Source: Aldehydirespirator sp965221185 (GTDB lineage Bacteria > Actinomycetota > Acidimicrobiia > Acidimicrobiales > Aldehydirespiratoraceae). From it: a stretch of DNA of 64,000 bases. Below the pieces are notes generated by a model. It saw only the letters and a program-made list of their open reading frames with translations. It was not told the origin of the DNA and did not search any database. This document shows, one piece after another, positions 41,938-49,766 of the stretch. How positions within the stretch are numbered: position 1 is the stretch's first letter; each line of letters begins with the position of its first letter. A program made the translations under genes and the position numbers. The stretch spans positions 2,666,001-2,730,000 of the forward strand of contig OZ244866.1 in NCBI GenBank assembly GCA_965221185.1, written 5' to 3'.

Positions 41938-44900
41938 CTAGTCGATCCCCCTCAGGTGTTCCCGGCCCTCGTCGGTGACCTCCAGGCTTTCATACCTGGT
42001 GCCATCGTGCTCGGCCGCAACAGCGCGGACCAGGCCCTCATTGACGAGGCAGTCGATCTGGGCGGTGACAGCCCGAGCACCCAGGAAGGCGAGGCGCCCG
42101 GCGAGATGGTGGCGGGCTAGACGCGAGGGCAGGGAGTGTTCGGCCGAACCGGCGCTCCCGACCAGGGTCCGCTCGAGATTGCGGCGCGAGTAGCCGGCAC
42201 CCCTGGTGTCGTCCAGCAACTGCAGCACGATCCTGCGGGCCGGCAGCGACTTCACGAGTCCCTCACGGCTGATGTGGCTGTCTGCCCACGGACGAGGCAG
42301 GTCCGTGCAGAGGTCGCATCGGTCGCATGTCTCAAGCGTCTGCGCGTCGAAGTACTCCAGCATGGTGCGCACGCAGCAGCCGGTGCGCTGCCTCGCGAAT
42401 CGTTTGGCCCGCTCCGACTTCGCTGCCACGTCGGCGCGCTTCTGCTCAGCCTGGTCCTCGATGACGGCCCAGTCGGGCTCAGTGTCCGACTTGCGCTCCA
42501 GCATCCAGGCGTGTTTCCACACCGAGAAGCCCAGGATGTCGCGCCGGCTGAGTTCCAGCAGATCAGACGCGACCTCGCGTTCGGGGCGTTCTAGGCGCCT
42601 GCTCCACTCCTCGGCTCGATAGTCGTCAGTCGTCAGTCGTTCGATCAGACTTCGGCCCCGCTCGGCCAACTCGGGCTCGGTGGCGCTCAATGCCTGCAGC
42701 TGTGACTCTGTGTCGGCCATCACCGACACCCGGCCGCGCCACGGCACGTCGAGGTGACGTACAACCGCCCCGGACTGCTGCAGGTAGTGAACGGCCAGTG
42801 CTGCCGCCACCGACTCCCGGTCGGTCCCCTCGTCGTCGCTGGTGTCGAGTTCGTCCGGGTCGTAGGCGTGGATTCCCGGCTTCAGCTGCGACCAGATCCG
42901 GCGAACTTGTTCGATGCCGGGCGCTGCGCCCTTGACGAAGACCCGGTGGATCGAGCAGTCGCGGGGCGTGCTCAACAGCACTGCGGTGCCAACAGAGGGC
43001 CCCTTGCCCTCGACCGCGCCTCTAGCGGCCCGGCCGGTCTCTTGGACGTACTCCTCGATGGTGGCGGGCATCTCCAAGTGCACGATCAACGCGATGTCGG
43101 GCTTGTCGATGCCCATGCCGAAAGCCTTGGTGGCCACCACAACGTCGAGTTCGCCGTGGCGGAAGGCGTCCTCGGTGTGGAGGCGCTCGTTGTCGTCCAT
43201 TGCCCCGTGATAGGGCCGGGCCACATGGCCGGCGGCTCGGAGCAGCCCGGCGATGCGGACTGTGTCCCGGCGCGTAGGGACGTACACGATGGCCGGCTGG
43301 GACCGGAAGGCCTCCACAATCTGAACGGCTTTGACATCGCGGTCGGCCCGATCGCTGCATTCCTCCACGAAATACCGGATCTCGGGCCGGTCCGGCGACA
43401 ACGACACCGGGTCGCCGGCCAACTCGAGAGCGAGGAGCTCCACGATTTCGCGGCGCACAGACTCGGTGGCCGTTGCGGTCACCGCAAGAACCGGAGGGCG
43501 GGCGCCGCGCGAGGCGATGCGCCTCAGAGCATCGGGGATGGCGGCGTATTCGGGCCGGAACGAGTGACCCCACTGCGAGATGCAGTGAGCCTCGTCCACT
43601 GCGACTCGGGCCGCGCCCATCTCGGCCAGCGCGCCGACGAACTCCTGGGACCAGAGCCGCTCCGGGCTGATGTAGAGCATCTTGTAGTCGCCTCGCGCCG
43701 CTCCGCGCAGGATGTCTCGCCACTCCGCCTGACCCACGCCGCTGTGAATGGCAGCCACTGTGGTGATCCCGCGGGCGCGAAGGTTCTCAACCTGGTCGTT
43801 CATCAGCGCCTTCAGTGGGGAGACCACCAGTGTGACGCCCGGTGACAGCAGAGCCGGGATCTGGAAGGTGATCGACTTTCCCGAGCCTGTGGGCAGCACA
43901 GCCAGGAAGTCTGATCCCTCGATGAAGCGGCTCATGGTTTCGAGTTGGCCGGGTCGCCAGCGCCGGAATCCGAACATCTGCCGCACCCGCTCAAGGCGCG
44001 CCGCTACGACCTCCCGGCGGTGTACGTCTGCCTCGCTCAGCTCGAGATCCGCTAGTCCGGCCCAAGGATCCGCGCTCTCGACGGCGTCGAGGCGCTCCAG
44101 CATCTTGTCGTTCAGTTCGATGTCGCCGAGATGTTCGGCGATGTGACGGTAGGCGTCCTCGGCCCGCTTGGCCCGGACCCGTCGCGGCGGACCGGGAAGC
44201 GTGTTGAGAACCACGTCGCGGTAGGGAACCGCCCGGCAGAGGCGGCTGTCGAGCACAACGGTGACACCCCGGTCTTCTTCGGTGCGTATGAGCCGTCCGA
44301 CGCCTTGGGCGAAGCGCAGCGCCGCCCGCGGCACCAGGTATTCGCTATAGGGGTCCTTGCCCCGCAACTCGAGGGCCTCCATGCGGGCGCCGGCCACAGG
44401 ATCAGCCGGAGAGTCGAACGGAATCTTCTCGATCATCAGCAGGCTGAGAGCCTCGCCGGGGATGTCGACGCCCTCCCAGAACGAGCGGAGAGCGATGAGG
44501 CTGGTGGCCGTCTCGGCCCTCATCCGTTCCACCAGGGCAGCCGCCGCATCGTCGCCCTGCGCCAGCAGCGGGAGGCCCTCGGCTTCGAGGATCGGCCGGG
44601 CGTGGTCGCGCACGAACTCCAGCCGGGCGCGCGCCGCCATGAGCACCAACCCCCGCCCGGAGGTGAGCATCAGCAGTCGGGGGATCTCCGCCGCGGCGGA
44701 AACCGTGAACTCCTCCATGAGCCGGCTGCGCGGCGCCGGCAGGTAGTCGGTCAGCACCAGCAGGTGATTGTCGCCGATCCAATTGAACGGGCTTCCCAGA
44801 ACGGACGTCTGAACGGAACCAAGTCCGAGGCTGTCAATGATGTAGTCGAAGCTCCCACCCGCCTTCAGCGTCGCCGAGGTGAGTACAGCGGCCTCCAGCG

Positions 44901-47112
44901 ACTCCCACACGCTGGAGAGCGGTCCGGCCACCGACACCGGCGAGCGGCGCAGTTCCCACGCCCAACTTCGTGAGTCCGTCTCATAGGAGATGGCTGCGAT
45001 TGCGATCAGCTTCTCGGGGTCGGTCACCCACAGCACGTCCCCAACGGTGCGAGCGGCGTCGCGTGCGGCCCTTCCGTGCCTGCTTGCCTCGGCTTCGAGG
45101 CGGCTGCGCCGGTAGCGGCCCGACAGTTCTGCGGGAAGGTTCACCTCATTGAGCGAGTCGGCGAGCCCGCGAAGGGCCTCGACCAGGCGCTGACCGCTGG
45201 TGAGGACCTCGCGGTAGTCGGGGTGCTGGGTGTCGTGGCCGCGCCTGATCCGGTGGCTCGCCGGATACGTGTCCTTGACACTCGCCCCCGTCCGGATGCG
45301 CACGTAGCGCACGAGCGTCTCCCCGAAGCGCTCGGACTGTTCCCTGAGAAGATCCACGGCGCGACGGATGGCGCCGAGGGGCTCATAGACGCGCGCCGAC
45401 GACTCCCCGTCGAAGCTCTCGTCTGCCCCCAACCCCCTGGCCGCCCGGTCAGCAACCCCTTCGAGCCGGTTGTCGGTGTCGAGGACGACCCGGTTCGCGA
45501 CATCGTCGCGTAACGACCATCCGGCGGCATCCGACAGGCGGCGCACGGTTCCGCTCCGGCGCCGCGGATCCCACAGCGCGTCGCACAACGCGGCAAGGTC
45601 GTCGCGAGACACCGCGTCGGTGAGGGCGTCAGTGGCGGCGTCCTCCAGATTGTGGGCCTCATCAAGGACCAGGTGCTTGGAGTGCTGGACCCATTCGTGG
45701 TCCGAAACGACCAGCGCATGGTTCAGCACCGCAACATGGGCGCTGCGCAGACCCTGACGCGCCCGACGATGAAAGTCGAGCCGGTCCAGCGCAGAAATCG
45801 GCGGACCCGTCGCATCCTCTCGACTCAGCACACGACGCAGATCGCTGAGTGCGGTCCGTCCGCCCTCCAACGCCCCGGCTCTGAGGTCGTCCCAGTCACC
45901 GGTCGCGGTCTGGGCCACCCAGCCGCACACCATTGCCAGCGCAAAGACCCCATCAGGTGTGAACACTCCCGGATTCTCCGCCAGCGCATCGAGTTCGCCG
46001 GCTAGAGACTCCAGGTCGATGTAGTTGTTGAGTCCCTTCACGAGCACCCACGCGAAGGGCTCAACTTCCTCCGAGAGATCCTCCAGGGTGGCCATCACCT
46101 GATCCTGGAGCACCTTGGAGTGCGGAGCGACAACCACCGTGCGCCCGCTGGCCCGTGCGTACTCGATGGCGGGCACGAGGTACGCCAGCGTCTTACCCGT
46201 GCCGGTGGGTGCCTCAATGAGAAGACTGCCGCCTGCGTGCAGAGTCTCAGCGGTCCGTACGGCCATCTCCATCTGCTGGCGCCGCGGCCGGCGAGCATGG
46301 CCCATCAAAGCGCCCCCATCGCCGAACATCGCGGCGACATCGCCAGGGTTGAAACCGCCGGTGGCTGGACCCCGTTGCCGCCCAGCCGGCACTGGAACGA
46401 CATCCTCCAGCGGCACCGGCTCGGACTCTTCGGCGAGCAACCCCGCCCACGGATGGCGCCCGGCGCCCAGAACCCAGCGCTGCAGCCGTCGAACCGGTCC
46501 CGAGCCCCCGACTCGTCTCAGCAGCGAGGGCAGAACACGCAGAAGCAACCGGGAATCGCCCAGCGCCCGATGTGAGTTCCGCGCTTCGTCCCCCAACAAG
46601 TAATGGGCCAGCTCGTCGAGGCTCCGCCCCGCAGGCGGCCTACTGCCGTCCACGTTGCCGACAATCCCCTTGCCGGCCCGGGGGAACGCCAGATGCGCAA
46701 GTTCCAAGGTGTCGAGCCTGACAACCTCCGGCGCAGCAACTTCGGCGTCGGCTCCAACAGAGTCCAGCAGCACAAAGTCATAGCGCAGACCATTGTGGGC
46801 GACCATCGGCCGGTTCCCCACGAACCCGTAGAAGTCACGCAGCGCCGCGGCCGGCATCGGAGCGGCAGCAAGCTCCTCGTCAGTCAAGCCCGTCAACTCG
46901 CAGGTGAAGTCGCGCAGCCGTCGAGTAGGGCGCACCAGAGTCTCGAATGTGTCGACTTCGACCCCGTCACAGACCAGAATCGCGCCGATCTCGATGATCT
47001 CGTGAGCGGGAGGAGCAGACCGGTCGGCGTTGGCCTCAAGGTCGAAGACGATGAACTCTCCGTTAACCCAACTCAAACCCTGAACCTCAACTCCGTGACC
47101 GGCCGACTCCAA
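41938..47112 (-). CDS. Giant fusion: DEDDh exonuclease - DinG-like helicase - RecQ helicase
   Basis: This 1724-residue protein joins three enzymes. Residues 17-200 form a DnaQ-type 3'-5' exonuclease (FIVFDLEANADRS with the DxE pair at 24 and 26, PMVAHNGLRYDFVLLDS, HRALGDSRLL). Residues 270-990 are a DinG/XPD-type helicase (IEAPTGTGKTLAYL, HLVLDEAHNLEDA at 484, ALRSFWEGVDIPG, QGVGRLIRTEED). Residues 1040-1600 are RecQ (AVLPTGSGKSITFQIPALLS at about 1071, VAVDEAHCISQWGHSFRPEY, AFGMGIDKPDI, QETGRAARG) with a zinc site CCVRTMLEYF...CDRCDLC and a C-terminal winged helix. The DinG part lacks the four Fe-S cysteines normally between Walker A and DEAH; KGLNNYID stands where KGRxNYLC is expected. The row methyltransferase, nuclease, this gene and a UvrD helicase looks like one operon. 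Confidence 0.88.
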   Translation of the reverse strand: MESAGHGVEVQGLSWVNGEFIVFDLEANADRSAPPAHEIIEIGAILVCDGVEVDTFETLVRPTRRLRDFTCELTGLTDEELAAAPMPAAALRDFYGFVGNRPMVAHNGLRYDFVLLDSVGADAEVAAPEVVRLDTLELAHLAFPRAGKGIVGNVDGSRPPAGRSLDELAHYLLGDEARNSHRALGDSRLLLRVLPSLLRRVGGSGPVRRLQRWVLGAGRHPWAGLLAEESEPVPLEDVVPVPAGRQRGPATGGFNPGDVAAMFGDGGALMGHARRPRRQQMEMAVRTAETLHAGGSLLIEAPTGTGKTLAYLVPAIEYARASGRTVVVAPHSKVLQDQVMATLEDLSEEVEPFAWVLVKGLNNYIDLESLAGELDALAENPGVFTPDGVFALAMVCGWVAQTATGDWDDLRAGALEGGRTALSDLRRVLSREDATGPPISALDRLDFHRRARQGLRSAHVAVLNHALVVSDHEWVQHSKHLVLDEAHNLEDAATDALTDAVSRDDLAALCDALWDPRRRSGTVRRLSDAAGWSLRDDVANRVVLDTDNRLEGVADRAARGLGADESFDGESSARVYEPLGAIRRAVDLLREQSERFGETLVRYVRIRTGASVKDTYPASHRIRRGHDTQHPDYREVLTSGQRLVEALRGLADSLNEVNLPAELSGRYRRSRLEAEASRHGRAARDAARTVGDVLWVTDPEKLIAIAAISYETDSRSWAWELRRSPVSVAGPLSSVWESLEAAVLTSATLKAGGSFDYIIDSLGLGSVQTSVLGSPFNWIGDNHLLVLTDYLPAPRSRLMEEFTVSAAAEIPRLLMLTSGRGLVLMAARARLEFVRDHARPILEAEGLPLLAQGDDAAAALVERMRAETATSLIALRSFWEGVDIPGEALSLLMIEKIPFDSPADPVAGARMEALELRGKDPYSEYLVPRAALRFAQGVGRLIRTEEDRGVTVVLDSRLCRAVPYRDVVLNTLPGPPRRVRAKRAEDAYRHIAEHLGDIELNDKMLERLDAVESADPWAGLADLELSEADVHRREVVAARLERVRQMFGFRRWRPGQLETMSRFIEGSDFLAVLPTGSGKSITFQIPALLSPGVTLVVSPLKALMNDQVENLRARGITTVAAIHSGVGQAEWRDILRGAARGDYKMLYISPERLWSQEFVGALAEMGAARVAVDEAHCISQWGHSFRPEYAAIPDALRRIASRGARPPVLAVTATATESVRREIVELLALELAGDPVSLSPDRPEIRYFVEECSDRADRDVKAVQIVEAFRSQPAIVYVPTRRDTVRIAGLLRAAGHVARPYHGAMDDNERLHTEDAFRHGELDVVVATKAFGMGIDKPDIALIVHLEMPATIEEYVQETGRAARGAVEGKGPSVGTAVLLSTPRDCSIHRVFVKGAAPGIEQVRRIWSQLKPGIHAYDPDELDTSDDEGTDRESVAAALAVHYLQQSGAVVRHLDVPWRGRVSVMADTESQLQALSATEPELAERGRSLIERLTTDDYRAEEWSRRLERPEREVASDLLELSRRDILGFSVWKHAWMLERKSDTEPDWAVIEDQAEQKRADVAAKSERAKRFARQRTGCCVRTMLEYFDAQTLETCDRCDLCTDLPRPWADSHISREGLVKSLPARRIVLQLLDDTRGAGYSRRNLERTLVGSAGSAEHSLPSRLARHHLAGRLAFLGARAVTAQIDCLVNEGLVRAVAAEHDGTRYESLEVTDEGREHLRGID

Positions 47113-47169
47113 ACGTTAGACACCTGGAATCGTCTGGTGCACCAGAGCCGGCGCAATACCCGGTGAGGT

Positions 47170-48342
47170 TCAGTACGCCTCGCGTGTGAGCAGGTCGTCG
47201 AGGGAGTCGACCCAGGTGGCGTCGATTCGCTGAATGGCGCCGATTCTTGTGTTGTCTATGGTCCACGGTGTGAGATCGCGGGCCCACTTGAACTTGAACG
47301 TCCATCGCTTGGCAACCGGGAACATGCACGCTGCGACGATGTCGAAGGCGTCGTAGGCGTACTTCCTTCCTGCACCGGAGTCGCGCGTCTTCTGGGTCTC
47401 GACCTTGGCGTCGCCGTCCTTGTAGGTCTCGCCGAGGGCGTTCTTGCACTCGATCGTCAGTTCGCGTCCGTCGTCCAGCCAGACCCGGAAGTCCGGCATT
47501 CCGTCCTGGTCGATCGACTCGTAGGCGGCGATGCACTGATCGCCCTCGAGGAGGTTGCCCAAGTGGTGCTCTGCAACGCTCCCCCGCACAGCGACGCCGA
47601 GGCGGAAGTTCGACTCGATGATGTCGAGGATGGTGGCTGCGCTGACACCGTAGAGAGTCTCAAGTTCGTGGCGACCGATCCTGCCGTCAACGAAGTGTTC
47701 AGCGAGACTGAGGCGCAGACCCGTATCAAAGCCGAGGCTCGTTGCGAGCGCCTCGAAGCGGGCGTAGTCGAGCAAGCGATCGGGACGGAAGCCCACCATT
47801 GATTCGAGGCCGTCCCAGCCCTCGCCCTGGGGCGTTCGCGGTCTTGACTTCTCCCTAGCCCACCAGGCCCAGCCCGTGGTCTTCGCGGCCTCCGCGTTCG
47901 TGTCCCGGTAGTAGCCCGAGATACCCATCGGGAGTTGCGCGTAGACGAGGGGATCCAGACCGACGACGATGCCCGTCTCAGGATCGACGGCGAGTATCAA
48001 AGTGATGTCCACTCCAGCGGGATCGTGGCCGACCGGGTTCGATTCGAGGCGAGCTCGTCCTGGATCGCCGTATCGGATCTGGAAGCGGTGCTCTGTGGCT
48101 GGTCGGTTCTTGGTGGCTCGTCTCGTCGTGGTGAACGGATAGACGACGAGGCCGAAGCGATGGTTGTCGCTGTCTTCCGCACCGATGAAGATCGGTGCCA
48201 GCCTCTTGGCCGGGAAGGAGCATGAAACCACTCGTCCGCCCCCGTCCTCAATGCCTTCGAGCAGCAGGTCTACGACAGGTTTGCGGGACTTGGTGATCCG
48301 GTACAGCTTGGGGATGTAGCTGCGGCCGGCCAGATCCGCCAC
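47170..48342 (-). CDS. PD-(D/E)XK-type restriction endonuclease candidate
   Basis: The 390-residue protein has a likely nuclease centre in GMPDFRVWLDDGRELTIECK: Asp about 284, Glu about 298 and Lys about 300, a standard PD-(D/E)XK spacing, followed by a strand and a basic helix region. The N-terminal 240 residues show no recognised fold but include a helix-turn-helix-like GRHELETLYGVSAATILDII. It lies 24 bases downstream of a cytosine-5 methyltransferase gene, so it is most simply the restriction partner of that enzyme. The recognition sequence cannot be read. Confidence 0.7.
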   Translation of the reverse strand: MADLAGRSYIPKLYRITKSRKPVVDLLLEGIEDGGGRVVSCSFPAKRLAPIFIGAEDSDNHRFGLVVYPFTTTRRATKNRPATEHRFQIRYGDPGRARLESNPVGHDPAGVDITLILAVDPETGIVVGLDPLVYAQLPMGISGYYRDTNAEAAKTTGWAWWAREKSRPRTPQGEGWDGLESMVGFRPDRLLDYARFEALATSLGFDTGLRLSLAEHFVDGRIGRHELETLYGVSAATILDIIESNFRLGVAVRGSVAEHHLGNLLEGDQCIAAYESIDQDGMPDFRVWLDDGRELTIECKNALGETYKDGDAKVETQKTRDSGAGRKYAYDAFDIVAACMFPVAKRWTFKFKWARDLTPWTIDNTRIGAIQRIDATWVDSLDDLLTREAY

Positions 48343-48366
48343 GGCCCGCTCCTCAGTTCGGCCGCG

Positions 48367-49560
48367 TTAGCACGCGGCCGACACGGCCCGAGCGACCTGC
48401 TCAGCGAGAAGCGGAGGCACCGAGTTCCCGATTTGAGCCTGCACTGATGCTCGTTTGCCGACGAACGCGAAGTCGTCCGGGAACGTGAAGAGCCTGCGTA
48501 GCTCCGGGACGCGCAGGCGGCGGTTGTCCCAGTGGAACGGGCCGACGTTGGGGCCGGGCTGGGCCTGGATCGTCGGTGACGGCTTGCGGGGATCGAGTTT
48601 CAGCAGGAACGACCAGTAGCGGGACCTCCACTCGAAAATCGGGTCGGGGTGACCGCGCTTCTCCGTGAAGTGCAGGTAGTTGTCGCCAGCCGGGATCTCG
48701 GGCAGGAGGTGGCCCCAGCGCCCCCGCACAACCTCCTCGGGCTCGGGTTCGGTGATCAGCCCCGCCAGCGCCTCACCAGCAGTGACGTGGGGCAACGGCC
48801 CCCCGGTCGTAGTTCGCCGCTCCCACGGTCCGTGATGGGTCGGTTCCGGCAGTTCAGGCAGCGTGTCTCGCTTGCGGCAACCCACGACGCACAACCGGGG
48901 CCGGGCTTGGGGCACGCCGAAGTCGGCCGCGTTGAGCACTTGCCATCTGAGGCGATAACCGGCCGCCTCGATCTCGGTGAGCAGGCGCGTGAACGCCGGC
49001 CTGCTCGCCTTGTTGTTGAAGGTCAGCGCGTACACGTTTTCGAGGATGAAATACCGGGGCCTCGCCTCGACAAGCACACGTGTGTAGGCCTGCAGCAGAC
49101 TCGCTGCAGGGTCGATGCCATCGCGCTTCCAGTCGAGCCAGAAGCCTGACTTGGAGAACGCGACACAGGGTGGCCCGCCCACGAGCAGATCGGGCCTCTC
49201 CCGGCTTGACAGGCCTGCCGCTCGGAGGATGTCTCGTGTGGTGAGTCCCTCGTCGGTGCCGGTGGCGAGTGGGTACAGGTCGGCGCGAACCACCTCGCGC
49301 AGACTCGGAAAGCAGTCCGGAGCGTTCTTCTCCATGGTGTCGCAGGCGTCGTCGTCCCATTCCACCGCGGCCAGGATGGCGAACCCCGCCGACTCGATCC
49401 CCAAGTCGAGGCCCCCGGCGCCAGAGAACAACGAGATTGCGGATCCGACCGTCACACCCTCAGTCTGCACTCTGTGGCTGGCCTGGACGCGCACCCTCTG
49501 CCCATCCCGAAGACGTAACTGCAAGCCTCGGGATCGTCGATCGGTTCGGGGAGGATTCAT
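48367..49560 (-). CDS. DNA (cytosine-5) methyltransferase
   Basis: With the ATG at 49560 the product has 397 residues. Motif I is AISLFSGAGGLDLGIESAGF (about 41-60); motif IV holds the catalytic Cys in DLLVGGPPCVAFSKSGFW (about 132); motif VI is YFILENVYAL; motif VIII is PQARPRLCVVGCRK; motifs IX-X lie near the end (NSVPPLLAEQVARAV). It makes 5-methylcytosine in a specific sequence. No clear ribosome site precedes the ATG, and GTG codons closer to motif I are alternatives. It heads the operon with the nuclease and helicases and diverges from the GHKL ATPase gene. Confidence 0.92.
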   Translation of the reverse strand: MNPPRTDRRSRGLQLRLRDGQRVRVQASHRVQTEGVTVGSAISLFSGAGGLDLGIESAGFAILAAVEWDDDACDTMEKNAPDCFPSLREVVRADLYPLATGTDEGLTTRDILRAAGLSSRERPDLLVGGPPCVAFSKSGFWLDWKRDGIDPAASLLQAYTRVLVEARPRYFILENVYALTFNNKASRPAFTRLLTEIEAAGYRLRWQVLNAADFGVPQARPRLCVVGCRKRDTLPELPEPTHHGPWERRTTTGGPLPHVTAGEALAGLITEPEPEEVVRGRWGHLLPEIPAGDNYLHFTEKRGHPDPIFEWRSRYWSFLLKLDPRKPSPTIQAQPGPNVGPFHWDNRRLRVPELRRLFTFPDDFAFVGKRASVQAQIGNSVPPLLAEQVARAVSAAC

Positions 49561-49686
49561 GTCAAGAAGTACACCGCAGGGGTGTGACATCCTGTCCGCC
49601 AATGCCGGAGCGCCGCGCCACAGAGGTGGCCAGCCGTCCGGGTAGGCGACGCGATCGATCGCTGACGGTTTCGCTGCCTGTCACGC

Positions 49687-49766
49687 GACGCGTCTACTGT
49701 TTGCCGCGTTTGCGTCGTGTCGCCTAATGCGAGGACACCCATGACCTTTCAACACGCCGAGCGCCT
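49687..49766 (+). repeat. Leader duplicate, copy 2 (promoter and start of the GHKL ATPase gene)
   Basis: This is the functional version of the sequence also found at 39743-39822. It includes 54 bases upstream of the ATG and the first codons. Conservation across the upstream part suggests that it carries the promoter. Confidence 0.75.
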
